Of a stretch of DNA of 32,740 nt, positions 1 to 7,277 are shown in pieces. The stretch comes from Candidatus Saccharimonadota bacterium (lineage in GTDB: Bacteria; Patescibacteriota; Saccharimonadia; Saccharimonadales; Saccharimonadaceae), in assembly GCA_017404795.1 (NCBI GenBank), contig JAFRBR010000014.1, positions 1 to 32,740 of the forward strand, given 5' to 3'. The notes beneath the pieces were generated by a model, which saw only the letters and a list, made by a program, of their open reading frames with translations, made no database searches and had not been told where the DNA came from. Position 1 is the stretch's first letter; every line of letters begins with the position of its first letter. The position numbers and the translations under genes are program-made.

Positions 1-91
1 AATGGGATAAAGAAAACCTAGCAAGTTGGATTAAATATAAGAATATTTAACAATTTGCATACCATACATTAAAAATGAGATTTTGTCAAAA

Positions 92-125
92 CGACATTTT
101 AACATGATAAACTATGCGACATTTT
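92..125 (+). promoter_or_regulatory. Direct repeat upstream of sufC, possible operator
   Basis: The 9-mer CGACATTTT occurs at 92-100 and again at 117-125, 25 bp apart (about 2.4 helical turns), just upstream of the sufC -10 box. Such spacing would suit a dimeric regulator of the Fe-S operon, but no known operator consensus is recognised. The region before it (1-91) is AT-rich and shows no gene. Confidence 0.2.
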
Positions 126-144
126 CACGTAATATTGACAGTCA

Positions 145-153
145 TGGTATAAT
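145..153 (+). promoter_or_regulatory. Extended -10 promoter of sufC operon
   Basis: TGGTATAAT is an extended -10 element (TGnTATAAT). A TTGACA lies at 135-140, but it is only 7 bp upstream and so cannot act as the paired -35. Transcription would start near 160-161, directly at the GTG of sufC, predicting a leaderless mRNA. Confidence 0.6.
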
Positions 154-160
154 GTACTCA

Positions 161-856
161 GTGTTAGAGCTAAAAAATATCAGTTTCAGCCCCAGAGACG
201 GTTCTAAGCGTAAAATCTTGGACCAGATTTCTCTGTGCATCAACCCCGGCACTCTTACCGTTATCACTGGCCCCAATGGTTCCGGCAAATCCACCCTCGC
301 CCAGATTATCATGGGCCTTAAAGCCCCCACCTCTGGCCAAATCTTCCTCAATAATCAAAATATCACTAGAGACGACATCACCACTCGCGCCAAGAAGGGC
401 ATCAGCTTCTCCTTCCAGCAGCCCGTTAAGTTCAAAGGTCTCACTGTCTACGAACTTTTAAACATCGCTAGCGGCGAACTTACCAGCCAAAAATCAGCCG
501 GCCAATACTTGAGAAAAGTCGGTCTAGACCCAGCCACATACCTCCCCCGCGAAATCAGCGACAAACTCTCTGGCGGGGAATTAAAACGTATCGAAATCGT
601 CTCCGTTCTCGCCCGCAAAGACTCCAAACTGATTATTTTTGACGAGCCCGAAGCCGGTATCGACCTCTGGAGCTTCACTCATCTCATCAAAGTCTTCCAG
701 AAGCTAAAATCCGAAAACCGCACCCTCATCATCATCTCCCACCAAGAGAAAATCCTCAAAATCGCTGACCGGATCATAGTTCTAGAGAACGGCAAAATCA
801 AATCAGCAGGCTCTCCCACCAAAATCCTTCCAATAATCACCGGAGGTAAACCATGA
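161..856 (+). CDS. sufC: SufC-like Fe-S cluster assembly ATPase
   Basis: ABC-type ATPase of about 231 residues that energises the SufB-like scaffold during Fe-S cluster assembly in the cytosol. Visible motifs are Walker A GPNGSGKST (residues about 37-45), signature LSGGELKR (about 136-143) and Walker B LIIFDEPEAGID (about 157-168). It has no membrane segment, unlike a transporter permease. The frame is open upstream to an ATG at 83 and has another ATG at 152, but the 152 ATG overlaps the -10 box. GTG at 161 matches the usual start of the family (LELKNISF) and the predicted transcription start. It overlaps the next gene by 4 bp (ATGA), so the two are translationally coupled. The pairing of one SufC with one SufB/D-like protein and no sufS, sufE or sufU alongside matches the minimal SUF-like (SMS) arrangement known in archaea and CPR bacteria. 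The function call is strong; assignment to SMS is inference. Confidence 0.88.
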   Translation: MLELKNISFSPRDGSKRKILDQISLCINPGTLTVITGPNGSGKSTLAQIIMGLKAPTSGQIFLNNQNITRDDITTRAKKGISFSFQQPVKFKGLTVYELLNIASGELTSQKSAGQYLRKVGLDPATYLPREISDKLSGGELKRIEIVSVLARKDSKLIIFDEPEAGIDLWSFTHLIKVFQKLKSENRTLIIISHQEKILKIADRIIVLENGKIKSAGSPTKILPIITGGKP

Positions 857-1779
857 ACCTAAGCGACGCAGAAAATCAGATTTTCTGTGAACTACTAGCC
901 GGTCCAAGCGAAATTCCCGAGGGCGCCTATAATTTCCGCGTCAACGGCAAATCTATCGGTCGTCACTCCACCGCCAACATCAATATCATCCCCAAACCAA
1001 ACGGCCAAGGCCTAGATATTTTCATCAAGCCAAACACTAAAAACGAAACCGTCCACATCCCAGTCGCCATCAGCGTTACCGGCCTTAAAGAGGTCGTCCA
1101 CAACGATTTTCACATTGGCAAAAACTCCGAAATAACCATTATCGCCGGCTGCGGCATCTATAACTGTGGCGGCGCAAATTCCCAACATGATGGTATCCAT
1201 CGCTTCAACGTCGGCAAGGGCGCTAAAGTCACCTACATCGAAAAACACTACGGCTTCGGCCCTGGCCAAGGTGGCAAAATCTTAAACCCCACTACCGAGC
1301 TCCACCTCGATGAGGGCTCCATCGCCCACCTCGAACTCGAACAAATCAAAGGCGTCGACTCCACCATTCGTAAAACCACTGCCGATCTCGCCAAAAACGC
1401 TAAACTCACCGTCAAAGAGCGACTTTTAACTCACGGCCGCCAAACCGCCGAAAGCATCTACCAAATAGAGCTAAACGGCAAAGATTCCACCGCCGACCTC
1501 GCCTCCCGTTCCGTCGCTCGAGACCTTTCCAGTCAAATCTTCAAAGCCACAATTACAGGGAACAACATCTGCCGCGGTCACTCCGAATGTGACGCCATTA
1601 TCATGGATCAGGCCAAAGCCCACGCCATCCCAGCCTTAGGCGCCAAGACCAAAGATGCCGCGTTAATCCACGAAGCCGCCATTGGCAAACTCGCCTCCGA
1701 CCAACTCGCCAAACTCATGACCCTCGGCCTCACTCGCCCCGAAGCCGAATCCAAAATCATCAACGGCTTCCTAAAATAG
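853..1779 (+). CDS. sufB: SufB/SufD family Fe-S scaffold (short, SMS-like)
   Basis: Protein of 308 residues in the SufB/SufD family, which forms the right-handed beta-helix platform where Fe-S clusters are built with SufC. It is much shorter than canonical SufB (about 480-495) or SufD (about 420), which fits the short archaeal/CPR type. The core is AGCGIYNCGG near residues 98-107, followed by repetitive beta-rich sequence and the C-terminal HEA motif (IHEAAIGKLA, about 273-282) where SufB and SufD contact SufC. Cysteines in the core and in the SECDAI segment could serve in cluster assembly. It is coupled to sufC by an ATGA overlap and ends 102 bp before nrdD. Whether it behaves as SufB or SufD cannot be decided from sequence alone; being the only such protein, it would form a homodimeric scaffold. 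Confidence 0.8.
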   Translation: MNLSDAENQIFCELLAGPSEIPEGAYNFRVNGKSIGRHSTANINIIPKPNGQGLDIFIKPNTKNETVHIPVAISVTGLKEVVHNDFHIGKNSEITIIAGCGIYNCGGANSQHDGIHRFNVGKGAKVTYIEKHYGFGPGQGGKILNPTTELHLDEGSIAHLELEQIKGVDSTIRKTTADLAKNAKLTVKERLLTHGRQTAESIYQIELNGKDSTADLASRSVARDLSSQIFKATITGNNICRGHSECDAIIMDQAKAHAIPALGAKTKDAALIHEAAIGKLASDQLAKLMTLGLTRPEAESKIINGFLK

Positions 1780-1790
1780 CAAAAAACCAC

Positions 1791-1819
1791 TTGCATTTCC
1801 ATATCTAGTGTTATATACT
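1791..1819 (+). promoter_or_regulatory. nrdDG promoter
   Basis: TTGCAT (1791-1796), a 17-bp spacer, then TATACT (1814-1819). It drives nrdD, whose strong Shine-Dalgarno AAGGAGG lies at about 1868-1874. Confidence 0.6.
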
Positions 1820-1844
1820 GGGATACAGACACTAAATATAGCGT
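1796..1844 (+). promoter_or_regulatory. Pair of NrdR-box-like palindromes
   Basis: Box 2 (1829-1844, ACACTAAATATAGCGT) matches the established NrdR consensus acaCwAtATaTwgtgt at 14 of 16 positions. Box 1 (1796-1811, TTTCCATATCTAGTGT) matches at 11 of 16. Their starts are 33 bp apart, close to the roughly three helical turns typical of tandem NrdR boxes, and they flank the -10 hexamer, so NrdR binding should repress nrdDG. The nrdR gene itself is not in this window. Confidence 0.65.
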
Positions 1845-1881
1845 CATACATAAAAATGAACACAACAAGGAGGTAATACAC

Positions 1882-4065
1882 ATGTTCAAGCGCATCGTCA
1901 AGAGAGACGGCAAAATCGTCAAATTTAATCCCGAAAAAATCACCGAAGCTATCGCCAGTGCCGGTCTTGCTACCGAAGAATTCAAATATGACCGAGCCAA
2001 AGCTTTAACCGAAAAAGTCTTGCAAAAAGCCGAAGAGAAAATCACTGCTCGCACCCCTAGCGTCGAGCAAATCCAAGACATCGTCGAGGAAGTCCTCATG
2101 GAATCCAGCTTCAAAAAGACCGCCCGCGCTTACATTCGCTATCGCCAAGAAAGATCCGAAATTCGCAACGCCAAGTCTGACCTCATGAAAGTTTATCGCA
2201 CCATCAGCCACGCTGATGCCGCCGCAGACTCCGATGTTAAGCGTAGCAACGCTAATGTCGACGGCGACTCTGCCATGGGCAAAATGCTTCAGTTCGGTGC
2301 CGAAGGCTCCAAGGTTTTTGCCAAAACTATGCTTCTTCGTCCCGATATCGCCGCCGCTCACGATAACGGCGACATTCACATTCACGATCTCGATTTTTAC
2401 GCCACTGGTACCCTCACTTGTTGCCAGTCCGACCCCTTTACCATGTTCGAAAACGGCGGGTTTAACACCGGTCACGGGCACCTCCGCACCCCCAAATCCA
2501 TCGGCTCCTACGCTGCTCTGGCCGCTATCCTCCTTCAAGCCAATCAGAACGAGCAGCACGGCGGCCAGTCTATACCTAATTTTGACTACGCCATGGCCCC
2601 TGGTGTAGACAAATCATTCAGAAAAGCTCTCACCAAGAATCTCGAAAAATACAACTCCTTCACCGGCAAAAAACTAGATCTCAAAGTCAAAGACAGCATC
2701 AAATTTGGCGACGACGCCAAACTTAAAAAAGCCAAATGGCCAACCGAGGTTATTAAAGCCAGCAACGAAGACGTTGAACGCGAGACTCTTCAAGCCATGG
2801 AGGGCTTCGTCCACAATCTCAACACCATGCACTCTCGCGCTGGCGCCCAAGTGCCATTCACCTCAATCAACTTCGGTACCGACACCAGCCCCTCTGGTCG
2901 CTTAGTTTCTAAATACCTCTTAGAAGCCACCGAAAACGGTCTCGGCAAGGGCGAAACCCCAATTTTCCCAATCAGCATCTTCAAAGTCAAAGAAGGCGTC
3001 AACTATAACCCCGAAGACCCCAATTATGATCTCTTTAAGAAATCGATGGAAGTCTCTGCCAAGCGTCTCTTCCCGAATTTCTGCTTCATCGACGCCCCCT
3101 ACAACCTCAAGTATTACAAAAAGGGCGATTACCGCACCGAAATCGCTACCATGGGCTGCCGCACGCGGGTCTTTGCTTCTATTTTCCCAGAGTCAGACGG
3201 CATCGTCACTGGCCGTGGCAACCTCTCATTTACCACAGTTAACCTCGTCCGCATCGGCATTCACCACGGCATTTGTACCGGTGAAAGGAAAGAAGCCGAC
3301 TGGAACGGTTTTTATAAAGAACTTGACGAAAAAATGGACCTCGTAAAAGACGAACTCTTGGAGCGTTTCGAGTTCCAAGCTAATCAGCACGTCCGTAACT
3401 TCCCATTCTTAATGGGCCAAGGCAACTGGTTCGGCTCCGAAAAACTCGGCCCCAACGACCGCCTAAGAGATGTCATCAAACACGGTACTCTCTCTATCGG
3501 CTTTATCGGCCTAGCTGAAACTCTCGTGGCCATGGTCGGCAAACACCACGCCGAAGACGAAGACGCCAGGGAACTAGGCCTCGATATCATCACCCACATG
3601 CGTGAAAAATGTGATCAGTATAGTAAGAAGTACAAACTCAACTTCAGCCTTCTCGCCACCCCAGCCGAAGGCATTGCCGGTCGTTTCACCAAGATAGACC
3701 GCAAAGAATTTGGCGAAATCCCAGGTGTCACCGACCGCGATTTCTATACCAACTCCTTCCACGTGCCAGTTTATTACCCCATTTCTGCCTTTGAAAAAAT
3801 CGAACTCGAGGCCCCTTATCATGACCTCTGTAACGCCGGCCACATCACTTACATCGAATTAGACGGCGATCCCTCTCAGAATATCGCTGCCTTCGAATCC
3901 GTCATCCGCAAAATGCACGACTGCGGTATCGGCTACGGCTCCGTCAACCATCCCGTCGACCGCGACCCCGTCTGTGGCTTTTCCGGGGTCATCTCCGGCG
4001 ACCGCTGCCCCCACTGTGGCCGTCTCGAAGGCGACCTACCGTTTGAGAGGATTAAAAATGCATGA
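1882..4065 (+). CDS. nrdD: Anaerobic (class III) ribonucleoside-triphosphate reductase NrdD
   Basis: Protein of 727 residues that reduces ribonucleotides to deoxyribonucleotides without oxygen, using a glycyl radical made by NrdG. The N-terminal 90 residues (VKRDGKIVKFNPEKITEAI) form an ATP-cone allosteric domain. The catalytic barrel carries LTCCQ (Cys180/181), the active-site MGCRTRV (Cys426) and GRGNLSFTTVNL. The C-terminus is odd. The Zn-ribbon region reads DRDPVCGFSG then CPHCGR, so the first of the four usual cysteines is Asp, and the protein stops after PFERIKNA, exactly where relatives continue into the glycyl-radical motif (RITGYLVG-type). Gly699 in VCGFSG is the only glycine in a loosely similar context, 28 residues from the end. 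It is transcribed with nrdG, with an 8-bp overlap. Family assignment is certain; whether it works as a single chain is not. Confidence 0.93.
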   Translation: MFKRIVKRDGKIVKFNPEKITEAIASAGLATEEFKYDRAKALTEKVLQKAEEKITARTPSVEQIQDIVEEVLMESSFKKTARAYIRYRQERSEIRNAKSDLMKVYRTISHADAAADSDVKRSNANVDGDSAMGKMLQFGAEGSKVFAKTMLLRPDIAAAHDNGDIHIHDLDFYATGTLTCCQSDPFTMFENGGFNTGHGHLRTPKSIGSYAALAAILLQANQNEQHGGQSIPNFDYAMAPGVDKSFRKALTKNLEKYNSFTGKKLDLKVKDSIKFGDDAKLKKAKWPTEVIKASNEDVERETLQAMEGFVHNLNTMHSRAGAQVPFTSINFGTDTSPSGRLVSKYLLEATENGLGKGETPIFPISIFKVKEGVNYNPEDPNYDLFKKSMEVSAKRLFPNFCFIDAPYNLKYYKKGDYRTEIATMGCRTRVFASIFPESDGIVTGRGNLSFTTVNLVRIGIHHGICTGERKEADWNGFYKELDEKMDLVKDELLERFEFQANQHVRNFPFLMGQGNWFGSEKLGPNDRLRDVIKHGTLSIGFIGLAETLVAMVGKHHAEDEDARELGLDIITHMREKCDQYSKKYKLNFSLLATPAEGIAGRFTKIDRKEFGEIPGVTDRDFYTNSFHVPVYYPISAFEKIELEAPYHDLCNAGHITYIELDGDPSQNIAAFESVIRKMHDCGIGYGSVNHPVDRDPVCGFSGVISGDRCPHCGRLEGDLPFERIKNA

Positions 4066-4600
4066 TTATTTACTAAACAATTTACCTAAACAGCTTGAAA
4101 CTCCAGAGGGCTACATCAGGCTCAGTGGCCCCCTGGAGCACGACAACATCGTCAATGGCGACGGCCTCAGAGCCATTCTCTGGACCCAAGGCTGCCCCAA
4201 TCACTGCAAAGGTTGTCAAAACCCCGAAACGTGGAGCTACGAAGACGGCTATCTTGCCAAGATCGACGACCTAAAAGAAGAGTTGAAGGCCTTTAAGGGT
4301 CAAGCCGGCCTCACTTTCTGTGGCGGGGAACCATTCGTTCAGGCCAAGGCTTGCAAAGAAATCGCCGACTGGTGCCGTAGTGAGCTAGGCTGGAACGTCT
4401 GGAGTTTTTCCGGTTTTACTCACGAAATCATCAAAGAATACGGCAAAGAACCTTGGGAGTTTTTAAAATCCCTCGATGCTCTTATCGACGGCCCCTTCAT
4501 CCTAGAAAAGCGTGACTTAAGCCTCCGTTTTCGCGGTTCCTCTAATCAGCGTCTATTAAAATTACAGTCAGGTACTGGCAAAATTTTGTCAATTGAATAG
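4058..4600 (+). CDS. nrdG: NrdD-activating radical SAM enzyme NrdG
   Basis: Activase of about 180 residues that uses a 4Fe-4S cluster and S-adenosylmethionine to generate the glycyl radical on NrdD. The cluster motif CPNHCKGC is at Cys46, Cys50 and Cys53, in the context IVNGDGLRAILWTQGCPNHCKGCQNPETW that is typical of NrdG. TFCGGEPF follows near residues 87-94. ATG 4058 is chosen because GAGAGG lies 8-13 bp upstream and the longer frame upstream runs inside nrdD. It overlaps nrdD by 8 bp. A run of five A at 4054-4058 sits at the junction: slipping one base there would fuse NrdD to NrdG, although nothing shows this happens. Confidence 0.92.
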   Translation: MHDYLLNNLPKQLETPEGYIRLSGPLEHDNIVNGDGLRAILWTQGCPNHCKGCQNPETWSYEDGYLAKIDDLKEELKAFKGQAGLTFCGGEPFVQAKACKEIADWCRSELGWNVWSFSGFTHEIIKEYGKEPWEFLKSLDALIDGPFILEKRDLSLRFRGSSNQRLLKLQSGTGKILSIE

Positions 4601-4614
4601 AACTTTGATATAAT
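4586..4614 (+). promoter_or_regulatory. Promoter for the beta-sandwich membrane protein
   Basis: TTGTCA (4586-4591), 17-bp spacer, TATAAT (4609-4614), overlapping the 3' end of nrdG. The start codon at 4640 follows a GGAG ribosome-binding site. Confidence 0.75.
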
Positions 4615-4639
4615 AAGACAAAACAAGTGGAGAAATTTT

Positions 4640-5500
4640 ATGGACGAACACACATTCACCCTTACCCCAATGAATCAAGACATCGATCTGGAGGCCGGCC
4701 AGACTTATACCGGTTCTATCACTGTGGTCAACCCTTCGGATGCCACCACGGATTTTTCTTACAAAGTCACAGTCAATCCCTTTGGCGTGGTAGGTAGCAA
4801 CTACACCGTAGATCTTGCCACCGAATATAATCGCTCTATGATTACCAAATGGATCACAATTAATGAACCTACCGGCACCTTAAAGCCTAACGAATCTCGC
4901 CAAGTAGAATTCACTATCAAGGTTCCCGCTGACGCTCCAGCTGGTGGCCAGTATGCTGCTCTTTCGGTTGCTGCCGACGACTCTATGGACAGTGGCGACG
5001 GTTTATCCGTGCAAAGCGTTCTCGAGATGGCTAGTATTATCTATGCTAGAGTTGATGGTGAGACCGTGCACGAAGGCAAAATTTTAGAAAACAATATCCC
5101 ATCATTTGCTCTCACCACCCCTGTCACATTAACCGCCACAATCGAAAACACCGGCAACGTTCACGACTATGCCAATTACACTATTACCGTCAAAAATTTC
5201 TTTACCGGCCAAGTTATTCTTCCTACCGAAGAGAACGACGGTCACTATTCCGAGGTCATCATGCCAGAGACCACCTACGAATCCCAGCGCGAAATCAGCA
5301 ATCTTCCAGTTATCGGCGTTGTCAATGTTACCCAGACCATTCGCTTTAACGGGGAAGTATCCACCGTCGAGAACAATATCGTTATTTGCCCTATTTGGTT
5401 TATGGCCCTAGTAGTTCTTACCATAGCTGCTCTTATTACTACTATTGTTGCTATCATCAAGAAGCACCGCAGGAACAAGAAAAAGCTCTCTGCTATCTAG
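4640..5500 (+). CDS. C-terminally membrane-anchored beta-sandwich surface protein
   Basis: Protein of 286 residues, not recognised as a named gene. Residues 1-245 look like two Ig-like beta-sandwich modules. The first (LEAGQTYTGSITVVNPSD... KVPADAPAGGQYAAL) resembles the DUF916/WxL-type peptidoglycan- or host-binding modules of Gram-positives; the second is LTTPVTLTATIENTGNVHDYANYTITV. One transmembrane helix (about 250-272) is followed by a very basic tail (KKHRRNKKK), which by the positive-inside rule puts the N-terminal part outside. Unexpectedly there is no signal peptide: the N-terminus is MDEHTFTLTP, and an in-frame stop lies at 4598-4600 with a promoter between. A cell-surface role is inference. 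Confidence 0.6.
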   Translation: MDEHTFTLTPMNQDIDLEAGQTYTGSITVVNPSDATTDFSYKVTVNPFGVVGSNYTVDLATEYNRSMITKWITINEPTGTLKPNESRQVEFTIKVPADAPAGGQYAALSVAADDSMDSGDGLSVQSVLEMASIIYARVDGETVHEGKILENNIPSFALTTPVTLTATIENTGNVHDYANYTITVKNFFTGQVILPTEENDGHYSEVIMPETTYESQREISNLPVIGVVNVTQTIRFNGEVSTVENNIVICPIWFMALVVLTIAALITTIVAIIKKHRRNKKKLSAI

Positions 5501-5524
5501 GCTATCTGATTCTTCTAGGTTTAG

Positions 5525-5533
5525 TGGTATAAT
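5525..5533 (+). promoter_or_regulatory. Extended -10 promoter of the RelA/SpoT gene (leaderless)
   Basis: TGGTATAAT. The -10 ends 6 nt before the ATG at 5540, so the predicted transcript starts at or within a base of the start codon. No Shine-Dalgarno sequence is present. Confidence 0.6.
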
Positions 5534-5539
5534 ATAGGT

Positions 5540-7018
5540 ATGACCACCAAAGATTCTGACCGCATTAAACGGGCTATCGAAGTAGCCACCAAAGCCCATG
5601 AGGGCCAGCTTCGCAAAACCGGTGAACCATATATTATTCACCCCTTAGCCGTTAAGAAAATTCTAGAAGAATGGGGCATGGATGAAGACACTATTATTGC
5701 CGGCATTCTTCATGACACCGTTGAAGACACTGATCTCACTCTCGACGACATCAAAAAAGAATTCGGCGAATCAGTCGCCTTTCTCGTAGATGGTGTCACT
5801 AAACTCTCAACTGCCCGCAACGGTATGCGGGACATCGATACTTATCTCCCAGCCACTAAGGACAATTTCCTCCGACTCATGATTGCTCTAGGTGATGATA
5901 TCCGCGTTCTTATCATCAAGTTAGCCGACCGCTTGCACAACCTCCGGACCTTAAGCGCCCTCCCCCCAGACAAGCAGAAGAAAATTGCTAAAGAAACCCT
6001 TGAAGTTTTTGCGCCTCTAGCCGACCGTCTCAATATGGGACTTCTCCGGGTAGAAATGGCCGACCTCTCTTTTAAATACGTCAACCCCAAACGTTTTGAT
6101 GAACTAGAAAAACTAATCAAAAAACACAACAAATCCGCCGAAAAATCCCTCGCTAGAACCGAAGAAGAAATCAAAAAAGCCCTGAGGAAAGAAAAAATCA
6201 AATACAAACTCTCCGGCCGCGTTAAATCAGTCTATTCTTTGCACAAAAAACTCGCCAAACACCATCAAAATATGGGCGAAATCTACGATTTAATGGCTCT
6301 GCGTATCATCGTAGAAGACGTCACCACTTGCTATCTTGTTTTAGGCATCATCCATTCGCTTTATACCCCCATGGCCGGCCGCATCAAGGATTACATCGCC
6401 AAGCCCAAATTAAACGGCTATCAATCTCTGCATACTACTGTCATCACTAAAGACAAACACATCGTAGAATTCCAGATTCGCACTAGAGAAATGCACGAAT
6501 ACGCTGAACGAGGCCTCGCTGCCAGTTTTTATTACAACGAACAGAAACTCACCGAAAACTACAAAAAAGGCAAAATCGAGCATTTACCCACCAATCTTCT
6601 CTGGATTAACGAGCTTCAGATGACCGCCGCTCGGCTTCGCGAAGGGAAGAAGGTAGACTTGAAAAAGTTAAAATTAAATCTTTTTGCCGACAAAATCTTC
6701 GTCTACACCCCTAAAGGCGACATTATTGACCTCCCAGCTGGCGCTCTACCCCTGGATTTTGCTTACAAATTGCATTCTGAAATCGGCGACCACGTAGTCG
6801 GTGTCAAAATCAACGGCAAAATGTCTAATCTGAACAAAAAATTAGAACACGGCGATGTAGTCGAAATTCTCACCTCTAAAAATCAGACCCCCAAACAATC
6901 TTGGTTCGGCAAAATCATTACCCCTCATGCCCGTCAGCGACTCCGCCGTGCCCTCCGCCTCTCCGATAAACAAGATATTATTTCTAATAAATCTAAACGT
7001 AAGTCACACAAAACGTAA
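5540..7018 (+). CDS. relA: RelA/SpoT-type (p)ppGpp synthetase/hydrolase, short form
   Basis: Protein of 492 residues of the RSH family, which makes and degrades the stringent-response alarmone (p)ppGpp. The N-terminal HD hydrolase domain keeps its metal ligands (His34, His58-Asp59 in GILHDTVEDT). The synthetase domain follows (RVKSVYSLHKKL near 227, YDLMALRIIVED near 250, LNGYQSLHTTV near 290). A TGS domain lies at about 390-445 (IFVYTPKGDIIDLPAGALPLDFAY). The protein ends soon after TGS, so the zinc-finger/CC and ACT regulatory domains of the usual 720-750-residue proteins are absent. Both active sites look intact, so it is probably bifunctional. It is monocistronic, apparently leaderless, and is followed by a long hairpin element. 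I cannot separate RelA from SpoT/Rel, so the symbol is generic. Confidence 0.9.
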   Translation: MTTKDSDRIKRAIEVATKAHEGQLRKTGEPYIIHPLAVKKILEEWGMDEDTIIAGILHDTVEDTDLTLDDIKKEFGESVAFLVDGVTKLSTARNGMRDIDTYLPATKDNFLRLMIALGDDIRVLIIKLADRLHNLRTLSALPPDKQKKIAKETLEVFAPLADRLNMGLLRVEMADLSFKYVNPKRFDELEKLIKKHNKSAEKSLARTEEEIKKALRKEKIKYKLSGRVKSVYSLHKKLAKHHQNMGEIYDLMALRIIVEDVTTCYLVLGIIHSLYTPMAGRIKDYIAKPKLNGYQSLHTTVITKDKHIVEFQIRTREMHEYAERGLAASFYYNEQKLTENYKKGKIEHLPTNLLWINELQMTAARLREGKKVDLKKLKLNLFADKIFVYTPKGDIIDLPAGALPLDFAYKLHSEIGDHVVGVKINGKMSNLNKKLEHGDVVEILTSKNQTPKQSWFGKIITPHARQRLRRALRLSDKQDIISNKSKRKSHKT

Positions 7019-7032
7019 AACCATACACTCAA

Positions 7033-7147
7033 GAGCAATTTATCGCTATTTTTAGGGCATTTTCCCGGAGTCCCAGCGAAAAGTCAAGGCCTCCGTGCCT
7101 TTACTTTTCGCGGACGGAGGCGCCCTAGAAATAGTGATAAATTGCTC
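7033..7147. repeat. Long imperfect palindrome after the RelA/SpoT gene
   Basis: Two 26-nt arms (7033-7058 and 7122-7147) are complementary at 24 positions. Nested inside is a second hairpin with 15-nt arms (7076-7090 / 7097-7111, one mismatch) and loop CTCCGT. The whole unit fills the gap between the relA stop and the tRNA-Thr promoter. It may act as a two-way terminator, or it may be a palindromic repeat family member. No second copy is seen in this window. Confidence 0.7.
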
Positions 7148-7164
7148 ATTATTTCTGGCCTGTA

Positions 7165-7173
7165 TGTTATAAT
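7165..7173 (+). promoter_or_regulatory. Extended -10 promoter of tRNA-Thr
   Basis: TGTTATAAT, a TGn-extended -10 element, ends 9 nt before the mature tRNA 5' end. Confidence 0.6.
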
Positions 7174-7182
7174 AAGAATAAT

Positions 7183-7258
7183 GCCGATGTAGCTCAGTTG
7201 GTAGAGCAGCTCATTCGTAACGAGCAGGTCACAGGTTCGAGCCCTGCCATCGGCTCCA
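7183..7258 (+). tRNA. tRNA-Thr (anticodon CGT)
   Basis: Full cloverleaf: acceptor GCCGATG/CATCGGC, D arm GCTCAGTTGGTAGAGC, anticodon loop TTCGTAA with anticodon CGT, T arm ACAGG-TTCGAGC-CCTG, and an encoded 3' CCA. It reads ACG codons. No promoter or terminator is visible before the next gene 19 bp downstream, so it may be cut from a tRNA-mRNA co-transcript. Confidence 0.96.
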
Positions 7259-7277
7259 TATATTAAAAGGAGGAACC

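Noticed and set aside
135-140. TTGACA as the -35 of the sufC promoter
   Set aside because: Only 7 bp separate it from TATAAT; the extended -10 is a better explanation.
4063-4065. UGA at the end of nrdD read as glycine, supplying the radical residue as in Gracilibacteria recoding
   Set aside because: The spacing from the last Zn cysteine is tempting, but UGA ends other genes here in ATGA overlaps, the next codons do not resemble the motif, and a stop follows eight codons later.
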